From: Erythrobacter sp. JK5
Lineage (GTDB): Bacteria > Pseudomonadota > Alphaproteobacteria > Sphingomonadales > Sphingomonadaceae
Direction of reading: 5' to 3'
Assembly: GCF_018205975.1 (NCBI RefSeq)
Contig: NZ_CP073577.1
Coordinates: 2,666,001-2,730,000, forward strand
DNA: 64,000 bases
Within the stretch, counting starts at the first letter, position 1, and each line of letters begins with the position of its first letter. The position numbers and the translations under genes were made by a program. Shown here piece after piece: positions 45,093 to 53,283 of this stretch. The notes under the pieces are model-generated. The model was not told the origin of the DNA. It did no database searches and saw nothing but the letters and a program-made list of their open reading frames with translations.

Positions 45093-46212
45093 CGGGGGCG
45101 GCCTCCAGGAATTTGCGCGGATTGACGGGGCGTTCGTTGATACGGACTTCGAAATGCAGGTGCGGGCCGGTCGAACGGCCGGTGCTGCCGATCCCGCCGA
45201 TGGTCGCGCCGGCCTCGACCGACTGGCCGACCGCGACCGAGAAACGCGACATGTGCGCGTAGCGGGTCATCATGCCGTTGCCGTGGCGAATTTCGATCAC
45301 CTTGCCATAGCCGGATTTCCAGCCGGCAAAGGTCACCACACCCTTGGCCGCGGCATAGATCGGCGATCCGACCGGACCCTTGAAATCGATCCCGCTGTGC
45401 ATCGCGCCGCCGCCGGTGAACGGATCGCGGCGATAGCCGAAGCCGGACGAAATGTTCTGCCCTGCCGGGACCACCTGCGGAATACCTTCGAGTGCACGTT
45501 CAAGCGCCGCCATGCGCGCCAGGCTAAGGCCGAGCCGCTCGAAACGCGGATCGAGATCGCCATTGGTCGAGGTCGCCAGCACTTCGAGCGGACCACCGAT
45601 CGCGGCGCTGGCGTTGCGCGTCATCGCGCGAGGATCGAGGTCGAGCTTGCGCATCGCCTCTTCGGCTTTCCGGGCGCGATAGTCGGCGAAGCGGGTGATG
45701 CGCTCGACAAAGGCCAGCTGTCGCGCTTCGACTTCGGCAAGTCCGCGCGCCTGCGGAACCATCGCGCCGACTTTCTTGACGGTCTCGGTGGTTTCCTGGG
45801 ACGAATCGGTGACGTTTACGCCGGCGTCGCGAATTTCCTCGGGCAGCATCGGCAGCATCGCGTCGAGGAACTTCTGGCGTTCGTCGAGCTCGTCGATCAC
45901 GCGCTCGAGATCGTTGCCGTAGGCATCGATCCGTTCCTGGGCCGAGGCAACCTTGGCCTTGTCCTGCTCGAACGATGCGAGCTCGGCTTCGGCCTGATAC
46001 TGGCTCCAGGCCATGACGCTCATCGAACCGGCCCAGCCGAGCAACAGAGCCGCTGCGCAGGCGGCACCGGTCATCTGGATCTTCGACGAAATCTTGATGA
46101 AGCGAACCTGACCCTGGGAGCGCATAAAAAATTCGCGATCGGGAAACCAATCGCGAACGCGCTCGATCCACGGTCGTTTGGTGGATTTATCTGACAAAGC
46201 GGCCCCGTCCAT
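45028..46212 (-). CDS. LmdC-like M23 peptidoglycan endopeptidase
   Basis: A 394-residue protein with one transmembrane helix (near 48-72, ACAAALLLGWAGSMSVMAW), a coiled-coil periplasmic region (residues 75-190), and an M23 domain with ligands HSGIDF and HLHFE after GYRRDPFTGGGA. All zinc ligands are present. The layout (membrane anchor, coiled coil, LytM) and overlap with the bactofilin gene match the LmdC-bactofilin pair that controls local growth in stalked alphaproteobacteria. Confidence 0.9.
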   Translation of the reverse strand: MDGAALSDKSTKRPWIERVRDWFPDREFFMRSQGQVRFIKISSKIQMTGAACAAALLLGWAGSMSVMAWSQYQAEAELASFEQDKAKVASAQERIDAYGNDLERVIDELDERQKFLDAMLPMLPEEIRDAGVNVTDSSQETTETVKKVGAMVPQARGLAEVEARQLAFVERITRFADYRARKAEEAMRKLDLDPRAMTRNASAAIGGPLEVLATSTNGDLDPRFERLGLSLARMAALERALEGIPQVVPAGQNISSGFGYRRDPFTGGGAMHSGIDFKGPVGSPIYAAAKGVVTFAGWKSGYGKVIEIRHGNGMMTRYAHMSRFSVAVGQSVEAGATIGGIGSTGRSTGPHLHFEVRINERPVNPRKFLEAAPDVLKEVRGAGSARPTTTAIAG

Positions 46213-46307
46213 TTCTTATCTTGTGAGGGGAGGCGCTACCAATCACCGACCTGCGCGTCGAATCGATGCGTTAACGGAACCGCCGAGTCGATACGGAATC
46301 GCGGTGA

Positions 46308-46388
46308 AACGTTCTCAACCCCGGAACGAATCCCGGAATCGCCGGAGAATCGCGGGAAACCGCCGGTTCTGACCCCTTCGAGAACGTT
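46308..46388. other. Gap between M23 peptidase and proA with inverted repeat
   Basis: In this 236-bp divergent region AACGTTCTC (46308-46316) and GAGAACGTT (46380-46388) are perfect 9-bp inverted copies 63 bp apart, and AATCGCGGNGAAAC occurs twice between them. This could be a looped operator or a hairpin in the transcript; no gene is evident. Confidence 0.35.
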
Positions 46389-46448
46389 AACAAATCCCGC
46401 GATTCGGAGCACCTGACAGGCCCTTTCATCGCTGCTAATGCGCAGGTC

Positions 46449-47726
46449 ATGACGCTGCATTCCCCCGTTTCTGCCGAAGACCCGATCGCGCTGGTCGCGA
46501 ATCTTGCGGGTGCCGGCCGCGCGGCCCAGCGCAGGCTGGCGGCGATGTCGAGCGCGGCCCGCGCGGCGGCGCTTCGCCGCGCTGCAAACACCCTGCGCGC
46601 GGCATCGACGACGGTGCTCGAGGCGAACGCGCGCGACATGGCTGCGGGCGAGGCGCGCGGCCTTACCGCAGCGATGCTCGACCGGCTGATGCTCGATGCC
46701 GGGCGGATCGAGGGGATCGCGACCGGAATCGAGGCGGTGGCGGCGCTGCCCGATCCGGTCGGCCAGGTGATCGACCGGACCGAACCGCCCAACGGCCTCA
46801 AGCTCAGCCGGGTGCGGGTGCCGATCGGGCTGATCGGGATCATCTACGAAAGCCGCCCCAACGTCACCGCCGACACCGCCGCGTTGTGCGTGCGCGCGGG
46901 CAATGCGGTGCTGCTGCGCGGGGGCAGCGAGGCGGTCCATTCCAACCGCGCGATCCACGCCGCGCTGGTCGCCGGCCTGGTCGAAGGCGGAGTGCCCGAG
47001 GCTGCCGTCCAGCTGATGCCGACGCAGGATCGCGCGGCGGTCGGCGCGATGCTGCAGGCGCACGGGGCGATCGACATGATCGTGCCGCGCGGCGGGCGCG
47101 GACTGGTCGAACGGGTTCAGGCCGATGCCCGGGTCCCGGTGCTCGCGCATCTCGACGGGCTGTGCCACACCTACATCCACTCTGCGGCGGATCCTGCAAT
47201 GGCGAGGGCGATCGCGCTCAACGCCAAGCTGCGCCGCACCGGCATTTGCGGGGCGATGGAAACGCTGCTGATCGATGCCGGGTTCGCGCAGGCGGGCGAG
47301 ATCGTCGGCGCGCTGATCGATGCGGGCTGCGAGGTGCGCGGCGACGCCCGGATTTGCGCGCTCGATCCGCGCGTGATCGCCGCGAGCGACGCGGACTGGG
47401 ACACCGAATATCTCGATGCGATCCTGTCGGTGGCGATGGTCGACGATCTCGAAGGCGCACTGGCGCACATTGCCGGACATTCGTCCGACCACACCGAGGC
47501 GATCATCACCGAAGACGCCGCTGCCGCGGATGCGTTCTTCGCCGGGGTCGACAGCGCGATCGTGATGCACAACGCCTCGACGCAATTCGCCGACGGCGGC
47601 GAATTCGGGCTCGGCGCGGAGATCGGGATCGCCACCGGGCGGCTGCACGCGCGCGGGCCGGTCGCGCTCGAAGGGCTGACGACCTACAAGTGGCTGGTGC
47701 GCGGCACCGGTCAGTCGCGGCCCTGA
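46449..47726 (+). CDS. proA: Gamma-glutamyl phosphate reductase
   Basis: A 425-residue enzyme of proline synthesis that reduces gamma-glutamyl phosphate with NADPH. The catalytic Cys is in [11 protein letters not shown], and [17 protein letters not shown] and [17 protein letters not shown] are characteristic. It shows the usual length. No proB gene is adjacent; nadD follows after 12 bp, and then rsfS, so it heads a housekeeping transcript. Confidence 0.97.
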   Translation: MTLHSPVSAEDPIALVANLAGAGRAAQRRLAAMSSAARAAALRRAANTLRAASTTVLEANARDMAAGEARGLTAAMLDRLMLDAGRIEGIATGIEAVAALPDPVGQVIDRTEPPNGLKLSRVRVPIGLIGIIYESRPNVTADTAALCVRAGNAVLLRGGSEAVHSNRAIHAALVAGLVEGGVPEAAVQLMPTQDRAAVGAMLQAHGAIDMIVPRGGRGLVERVQADARVPVLAHLDGLCHTYIHSAADPAMARAIALNAKLRRTGICGAMETLLIDAGFAQAGEIVGALIDAGCEVRGDARICALDPRVIAASDADWDTEYLDAILSVAMVDDLEGALAHIAGHSSDHTEAIITEDAAAADAFFAGVDSAIVMHNASTQFADGGEFGLGAEIGIATGRLHARGPVALEGLTTYKWLVRGTGQSRP

Positions 47727-47738
47727 CGCCGCGCGCCG

Positions 47739-48386
47739 ATGGGCACCCGCACCGGACTTCTCGGCGGCAGTTTCAATCCCGCGCACGGGGGGCATCGCCG
47801 CATCACCCGGTTCGCGATCGACGCGCTGGGACTGGACGAGGCGTGGTGGCTGGTATCGCCTGGCAACCCGTTGAAATCCGGCAAGACCATGGCCCCGCTG
47901 ACCGCGCGGCTCAGATCCGCAGAGCTCCAATCCCGGCGCGCGCCGATCGTCCCGACCGCGATCGAGGCGCAGCTCGGCACCCGCTACACGGTGGATACGC
48001 TGCGTCAGCTCAGGCAGCGCTATCCCAAGCGCGATTTCGTGTGGCTGATGGGCTCAGACAACCTTGCCCAGTTCCACCAATGGAAGGATTGGCGCGGCAT
48101 AGCGCGGACAATGCCGATTGCGGTCATCGCCCGGCCCGGCTATAACGCGGAAGCCATGACGAGCCCCGCCATGGCCTGGCTGCGACGCTATCGAGTGCCG
48201 CTCGCCAGCTTTCGGAAACGGGGGCAAAGGAGCGCACCGGCACTGGTGTTCATGCGTTTCGATCCGGACCCGAGATCGGCCACGGCCATCCGCCGTGACA
48301 ACGCCGATTGGGCTTCCCGCTATCACGACGCAGCGGTGCGCGATCGGCTGACATTTCGTCGGATTACCGCCAGGGAGGATGCATGA
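47739..48386 (+). CDS. nadD: Nicotinate-nucleotide adenylyltransferase
   Basis: A 215-residue enzyme that turns nicotinate mononucleotide plus ATP into deamido-NAD. The nucleotide-binding GGSFNPAHGGHRRI lies at the N-terminus (canonical form has GSFDPxHxGH), followed by WWLVSPGNPLK and the C-terminal SATAIRRD (usual SxTxIR). It is transcribed after proA and before rsfS, as in other alphaproteobacteria. Confidence 0.95.
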   Translation: MGTRTGLLGGSFNPAHGGHRRITRFAIDALGLDEAWWLVSPGNPLKSGKTMAPLTARLRSAELQSRRAPIVPTAIEAQLGTRYTVDTLRQLRQRYPKRDFVWLMGSDNLAQFHQWKDWRGIARTMPIAVIARPGYNAEAMTSPAMAWLRRYRVPLASFRKRGQRSAPALVFMRFDPDPRSATAIRRDNADWASRYHDAAVRDRLTFRRITAREDA

Positions 48387-48464
48387 GGCGCTTGTCTCGC
48401 GCACCTTGCTCCCTATTTGCTGACCAGCAACACTTCCCCGCAAATCGGAGACTATTGCTTGCCT

Positions 48465-48878
48465 ATGACTCAGGCACAGACGGCGTCGGCTTCGGCTGGT
48501 GCGACAGAAAACGCGGCCATCATGGCTGCTAGGATGACCGCCGAGGATCTGCACGAACTGGTGCTGAGCCAGCTCGACGACGATCAGGCGCAGGATGTCG
48601 TCTCGATCCCGCTCGAGGGCAAGAGCTCGATCGCCGATCACATGGTGATCGCGAGCGGGCGTTCGACCCGGCAGGTCGCAGCGATCGCGCAGAAGCTGGC
48701 GGAGAAGGTCAAGCAGGCCGGGTTCGGACCGGTGCGGGTCGAAGGCCTGCCCGCCGCCGACTGGGTGCTGATCGACGCCGGCGACGTGGTGGTCCACCTG
48801 TTCCGCCCGGAGGTGCGCAGTTTCTACAACCTCGAACGGATGTGGTCGTTCGAGGGCGGGGAAGCGGCGGCTTCCTAG
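48465..48878 (+). CDS. rsfS: Ribosomal silencing factor RsfS
   Basis: A 137-residue protein that binds L14 and blocks subunit joining when nutrients are scarce. It carries ALMVIASGRSTRQV-type core (DHMVIASGRSTRQVAAIA), LPAADWVLIDAGDVVVHLF and RSFYNLERMWSFE, all typical. The ATG at 48465 is preferred; the frame extends to a TTG at 48417. The nadD-rsfS-rlmH order is conserved. Confidence 0.9.
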   Translation: MTQAQTASASAGATENAAIMAARMTAEDLHELVLSQLDDDQAQDVVSIPLEGKSSIADHMVIASGRSTRQVAAIAQKLAEKVKQAGFGPVRVEGLPAADWVLIDAGDVVVHLFRPEVRSFYNLERMWSFEGGEAAAS

Positions 48879-48972
48879 ATTCGCGCACCCTGTCCGGGGT
48901 GAGCGCTCCGCAGGCCACGCCCCGCTGCGGCCAGCTGCGCCGGTCGAGGTCCGAGCATGGGGGTTATTCACG

Positions 48973-49395
48973 ATTCTCCTTCACGTCATCGCCCGCGGAA
49001 AGATTGCCCGATCGCCCGAGGCGGCGCTGGTCGACCGCTACGAAAAGCGGCTGACCTGGCCGGTCAGGCTCACCGAATTGCCCGAGACGGGCGGGAAGAC
49101 TCCCGATCCGCAAACCCCGTGCAAAACGGTGCTGCTCGACGAACGCGGGCGGACGCTGACTTCGGAAGATTTTGCCGCACTGCTGGAGCGGTGGCGTGAC
49201 GATGGCGTGCGCGAGGCGCGCTTCGTGCTGGGCGCGGCGGACGGCCATTCGCCGCAGGAGCGCGCCGACGCCGACCTGCTGCTTGCCTTCGGCCCGGCGA
49301 CCTGGCCGCACCTGCTGGCCCGCGCGATGCTGATGGAGCAGCTTTATCGTGCGACGAGCATTCTTGCCGGGCACCCCTATCATCGGGCAGGGTAG
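48973..49395 (+). CDS. rlmH: 23S rRNA pseudouridine1915-N3 methyltransferase RlmH, start codon not canonical
   Basis: A 140-residue SPOUT methyltransferase reading ILLHVIARGKIARSPEAALV to GHPYHRAG. The domain has LTWPVRLTELPETG and VLGAADGHSPQER. No ATG, GTG or TTG lies in frame at the homologous start; the codon at the expected Met is ATT (48973). An ATG 16 bp upstream (48957) has a good GAGGT SD but is one base out of frame across a GGGGG run; removing one G would join them. So either a rare ATT start or a base error. Confidence 0.85.
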   Translation: MLLHVIARGKIARSPEAALVDRYEKRLTWPVRLTELPETGGKTPDPQTPCKTVLLDERGRTLTSEDFAALLERWRDDGVREARFVLGAADGHSPQERADADLLLAFGPATWPHLLARAMLMEQLYRATSILAGHPYHRAG

Positions 49396-49399
49396 CGGC

Positions 49400-50665
49400 G
49401 TGAACCATCGCGCGATTTTCCTTTATGCAATCACAGCGGCGGTGCTGGCTCCGGTTGCGATCGGCATCTCCGACAGCATCGCCCAGCGCGATGTGTCGGT
49501 GATCGAACCCGACCAGGCCCAGGCCGAGTTGCAGCGCGCCACGCGCGAGAGCCAGCGCGCCGAAGCGCGTGCCGAGCGTTTCGAGCGACAGGCCGAAGCT
49601 GCGACCGAGGCCGCCGACAAGACCGCGCGCGAGGCCGCAGCGCTCGCCGCCCGGATCCAGAGCGCCGAGGCCGATATCGTCGCCGCCCAGGCACGCTATT
49701 CGCTGGCGCAGTCGGCGCGCGAACGGCTGTCGGCGCGGTTGTCCGAGCGGCGCAGACCGCTGGTGCGGCTGACCGGGGCGCTGCAGACCACCGCGCGCCG
49801 CCCGCTCGCCCTCTCGGCGCTGCAGCCGGGCTCGCTGAAGGACGTCGTCTATGTCCGTGCGGTGCTCGCCAGTGCCGTGCCCCAGATCCGCGAGCGCACC
49901 GCAGCCCTGCGCGGCGAGCTCGAACAGGGGCGGCGGCTCGAGCGGCAGGCGCGCCTGGCGCTCGTCTCGCTGCGCGAGAGCGAGACCGACCTGCAGGCGC
50001 GCCGAGCCGAACTGGCCCGGCTGGAAACCCGGCAACGGCTGGCATCGCGCGCGGCACGCGGTACCGCCGTGCGCGAAAATGAGCGCGCACTGGCGCTGGC
50101 CGAGGAAGCGCGCGATCTCGACGGGCTGATCGAGCAGATCGATGCGGCGGCGGGCCTGCGGCGCGAGCTGGCGGCCTTGCCGGGCCCCGTTCCGCGTCCC
50201 GCAGGGCTGAAACCGGCGGATCGGGCGGCAATCGCGGAAGCGGCATCGGTGACTGGCGATCAGGCCGACGGTGCATCGCGGGAAACCGCCAGTGCGGCGC
50301 CTCCTGGCGATTTCCAGCTGCCGGTGCAGGGCCGCACACTCACCGGTTTCGGTGAAATGCGGGCCAGCGGGCTGCGCAGCACCGGGCTTTCGCTCGCCCC
50401 GGCTCCGGGGGCGCAGATCGTCGCTCCGGCCAGCGGTCGAATCGCCTTCGCCGGACCGTATCGCGGATTCGGACAGATCGTCATCATCGAACACGACGGC
50501 GGCTGGACCTCGCTCGTCACCGGCCTCGCCCGCAGCGAGGTGGCGGTGGGCACGCGGGTGTTCGGCGGCAGTCCGCTCGGCGTCGCCGCACGGGAGAATC
50601 CGGTCATTTCGGTCGAATTGCGGCGTGCCGGGGAGCCGGTCAACCCGCTGCGATTCATCGGCTAG
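49400..50665 (+). CDS. EnvC-like murein hydrolase activator (degenerate M23 domain)
   Basis: A 421-residue protein with an N-terminal signal or anchor (FLYAITAAVLAPVAIGI), a long coiled coil (about 35-270, Ala/Arg/Glu-rich) and a LytM-like C-domain. The zinc-site His and Asp pairs are not visible: the expected HxGxD region reads STGLSLAPAPG. This matches EnvC-type activators, which stimulate amidases rather than cut peptidoglycan. GTG at 49400 is chosen, 5 bp after rlmH. Confidence 0.85.
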   Translation: MNHRAIFLYAITAAVLAPVAIGISDSIAQRDVSVIEPDQAQAELQRATRESQRAEARAERFERQAEAATEAADKTAREAAALAARIQSAEADIVAAQARYSLAQSARERLSARLSERRRPLVRLTGALQTTARRPLALSALQPGSLKDVVYVRAVLASAVPQIRERTAALRGELEQGRRLERQARLALVSLRESETDLQARRAELARLETRQRLASRAARGTAVRENERALALAEEARDLDGLIEQIDAAAGLRRELAALPGPVPRPAGLKPADRAAIAEAASVTGDQADGASRETASAAPPGDFQLPVQGRTLTGFGEMRASGLRSTGLSLAPAPGAQIVAPASGRIAFAGPYRGFGQIVIIEHDGGWTSLVTGLARSEVAVGTRVFGGSPLGVAARENPVISVELRRAGEPVNPLRFIG

Positions 50666-50823
50666 CGGCGCCGCCGTCGAGACAATCGGGCGCTTCGACG
50701 AAATTAGCGCCCGCCCGCTCGCGTGCCCCGCTACGGGACGCCGGATGCGTGCGCTGCGCCAATCATCTGGCGTTAAGCCGCGCAAAGCTATACGAACGGG
50801 TTCGAAAGGAGCCTCTCTTTCCC

Positions 50824-52161
50824 ATGAAAATCGCCGGATTTCTGCGCAGCGCAGCGCTCGTGACCGCAGTCGCCCTGATTCCCGCCACCACCGCTTCGAT
50901 GGCGCAGATCGATGGCCGTGCCGGTCCCGAATTCTCGAAACTGTTCGCCACCTACCAGCGGATCAAGGCGAGCTATGTCGAGGACGTGAAGGACGAAGTG
51001 CTGGTGCGCGGCGCGATCGACGGGATGCTGGCCGCGCTCGATCCGCATTCCGCCTATCTCGACGGCAGCGACCTGCAGCGGCTCGAAACCATGATCGACG
51101 GCAATTATTCCGGGCTCGGCCTGTCGGTCGTGATGGAAGACGGCGCGGTCAAGGTGATCTCGCCGTTCCGCGGCAGCCCGGCCGACGAGGCCGGTATCAA
51201 GGCCGGCGACTTCATCACCCATCTCGATGGCGATCTGATCTATGGCGGCAGTCTCGACGATGCGGTGGCGCGGATGCGCGGTCAGGCCGGGACGTCGATC
51301 ACGCTGACGATCTTCCGCCCCGGTCGCGACGAACCGCTCGAAGTGCCGGTAACGCGCGGTGTGATCGAGCTCGAGCCGGTCACGTATTCGCTCGAAGCGG
51401 GCAATATCGGGGTGATCTCGGTCAACGAATTCTCCGCCGATGTCGGCGCCGATGTCTACAACGCGTGGACCGACATCCAGAAGGAGGCCACCGGACGCGT
51501 GAGCGGACTGGTGCTGGACCTGCGCTCCAACCCGGGTGGTTCGCTCGACGAGGCGGTGGCGCTGTCCGACCTGTTCCTCGACAAGGGCCGGATCGTCTCG
51601 CAACGCGGCCGTGCGCGGGGCGAAACGCTGCTCTACGATGCGGAAACGGTGTTTCGGGGCGACATGGCCGAAGGTGTGCCGGTGATCGTGCTGATCGATG
51701 CCGGCTCGGCTTCGGCATCGGAAATCGTCGCGGGCGCGCTTCAGGATCATCGCCGGGCGCTGATCATGGGCGATCGCAGCTTCGGCAAGGGCTCGGTCCA
51801 GTCGCTGCTGCCGCTGGGCGCGGATGCGGCGCTCAAGCTGACCACCGCACGCTATTTCACGCCCATGGGCAAATCGGTGCAGGAAGGCGGGATCAAGCCC
51901 GACATCAAGGTACCGCAGCTGTCCGATCCCGATCTCGCGCTGCGGCAGAAATACCTGACCCGCGAATCCGACCTGCGCGGCCATCTCATCAACGAGCTCG
52001 GCGTGAAGGACGAGGAGATGGAGAGCGACAAGGTCGACGATCCGCGCTTCCGTCTCACCGCCGAACAGCTCGAGGAGCAGGGGATCGAGGATTTCCAGCT
52101 GCACTATGCGCTCGAAACCCTGCGCCGGACCACCAGAAGCTCGGTGGCGCTGCGCCGGTAA
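50824..52161 (+). CDS. C-terminal processing protease CtpA (S41)
   Basis: A 445-residue periplasmic protease. After a signal peptide (ALVTAVALIPATTASMAQ) it has the PDZ domain (NYSGLGLSVVMEDGAVKV to IKAGDFI) and the S41 core with the Ser in GSASASEIVAGAL and the Lys in FGKGSVQSLLP. It trims secreted or peptidoglycan-linked proteins. ATG at 50824 is chosen; the frame is open 25 codons upstream. In alphaproteobacteria this gene regularly follows the EnvC-like gene. Confidence 0.95.
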   Translation: MKIAGFLRSAALVTAVALIPATTASMAQIDGRAGPEFSKLFATYQRIKASYVEDVKDEVLVRGAIDGMLAALDPHSAYLDGSDLQRLETMIDGNYSGLGLSVVMEDGAVKVISPFRGSPADEAGIKAGDFITHLDGDLIYGGSLDDAVARMRGQAGTSITLTIFRPGRDEPLEVPVTRGVIELEPVTYSLEAGNIGVISVNEFSADVGADVYNAWTDIQKEATGRVSGLVLDLRSNPGGSLDEAVALSDLFLDKGRIVSQRGRARGETLLYDAETVFRGDMAEGVPVIVLIDAGSASASEIVAGALQDHRRALIMGDRSFGKGSVQSLLPLGADAALKLTTARYFTPMGKSVQEGGIKPDIKVPQLSDPDLALRQKYLTRESDLRGHLINELGVKDEEMESDKVDDPRFRLTAEQLEEQGIEDFQLHYALETLRRTTRSSVALRR

Positions 52162-52179
52162 AGCGCGTAGGGGCGCGAC

Positions 52180-52641
52180 ATGGCTGGATCGATCAAGGCC
52201 CGCCTCCTCGCGCTAGCCCTTCCGGCGGCGCTGCTGGGCGGGGCCTATATTTCGCAATACGTGTTCGGGCTGTACCCGTGCGAGATGTGCTGGTGGCAGC
52301 GCTGGCCGCATTTCGCTGCGCTGGGCTTCGCGCTGCTCGGCCTGGCGATCCCGCCGCCACGTTTGTGGACCGGTCTTGCGGCGCTGGCGATCATCGCCTC
52401 CGGGCTGATCGGCGGTTTCCATGCCGGGGTCGAATATGGCTGGTGGCAGGGGATTACCGGCTGCGCGACCACCCAAATCGGCGCGATCGACGTGATGGAT
52501 CCGACGGCCGCCCCCCTGATCCGCTGCGACGTCGCGCCGTGGACCCTGTTCGGGATATCGCTGGCAGGGTGGAATTTCCTCTTTTCAACGCTTGGCGGGC
52601 TCACCATCTTGGCCCTGATGCTGAAACAGGAGCGAGCATGA
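52180..52641 (+). CDS. Disulfide bond formation protein DsbB family
   Basis: A 153-residue inner-membrane protein with four hydrophobic segments. The two Cys pairs are CEMC after GLYP (near residue 34) and the pair in GCATTQIG/IRCDV (about 97 and 114). It reoxidises DsbA by passing electrons to quinone. Its stop overlaps the coq7 start by ATGA, a natural pairing because coq7 makes ubiquinone. Confidence 0.92.
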   Translation: MAGSIKARLLALALPAALLGGAYISQYVFGLYPCEMCWWQRWPHFAALGFALLGLAIPPPRLWTGLAALAIIASGLIGGFHAGVEYGWWQGITGCATTQIGAIDVMDPTAAPLIRCDVAPWTLFGISLAGWNFLFSTLGGLTILALMLKQERA

Positions 52642-53159
52642 ACCGCGATGAACTACACCGGATGATCCGGGTCGATCAGGCCGGAGAATTCGGTGCGACG
52701 CGGATTTACGAAGGCCAGCTCGCGGTGATGGGCGATCGCGGACCGCATTCCGCCGAAATCCGCCACATGGCCGAACAGGAAGAGGGCCACCGCGCCAAAT
52801 TCGATGCCTTGATGGCCCGGCGCGGCGTGCGCCCTACCGCACTGCAGCCGTTCTGGTCGGCGGCGGGCTATGCGCTGGGAGCGGGAACGGCGTTGCTCGG
52901 CCCCGAAGCCGCGATGGCCTGCACCGCGGCGGTCGAGGAAGAGATCGACAGGCACTATTCCGAACAGCTCGATCGGCTGGTGGAATCCGGCGAAGATCCG
53001 GAACTGGCCGAAATGATCGAGGATTTCCGCGAAGACGAGCGCGAGCATCGCGATGCCGCGCTGGCGCACGGGGCCGAGAAAGCCCCGGCCTATCCGCTGC
53101 TGTCGGGCGCAATCCGGCTCGGCTGCCGGATCGCGATCAAAGTCAGCGAACGCTTGTGA
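52638..53159 (+). CDS. coq7: Demethoxyubiquinone hydroxylase Coq7
   Basis: A 173-residue diiron hydroxylase that performs the last ring hydroxylation before the final methylation of ubiquinone. The ligands appear as VDQAGEFGATRIYEGQ, AEQEEGHRAKF, VEEEIDRHY and EDEREHRD, two ExxH-type sets. A C-terminal amphipathic helix would seat it on the membrane. Coupled to dsbB by ATGA. Confidence 0.95.
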   Translation: MNRDELHRMIRVDQAGEFGATRIYEGQLAVMGDRGPHSAEIRHMAEQEEGHRAKFDALMARRGVRPTALQPFWSAAGYALGAGTALLGPEAAMACTAAVEEEIDRHYSEQLDRLVESGEDPELAEMIEDFREDEREHRDAALAHGAEKAPAYPLLSGAIRLGCRIAIKVSERL

Positions 53160-53180
53160 CATTCAGTGATTTGTGGTGAT

Positions 53181-53274
53181 CGGCGTCAGAGACGCCGCAA
53201 GGCCGACTGGCCGCCCGCAGCGACGCGATCTTTGATCGCATGAGCGAGGAAGTCGCGCGCCCGGATGGGCGTGC
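53181..53274. repeat. Cluster of three short hairpins in the coq7 - dehydrogenase gap
   Basis: CGGCGTC-AGA-GACGCCG (53181-53197), GCGATC-TTT-GATCGC (53225-53239) and a GCGCGCCC / GGGCGTGC near-palindrome (53255-53274) follow one another in the 124-bp gap between convergent genes. This looks like a REP-type element or a bidirectional terminator; no T run is present. Confidence 0.45.
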
Positions 53275-53283
53275 GGAAACAGA

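Noticed and set aside
50271..53159. 962-codon frame overlapping CtpA and DsbB
   Set aside because: It joins the true Coq7 frame with an out-of-frame stretch; only the last 173 residues are real.
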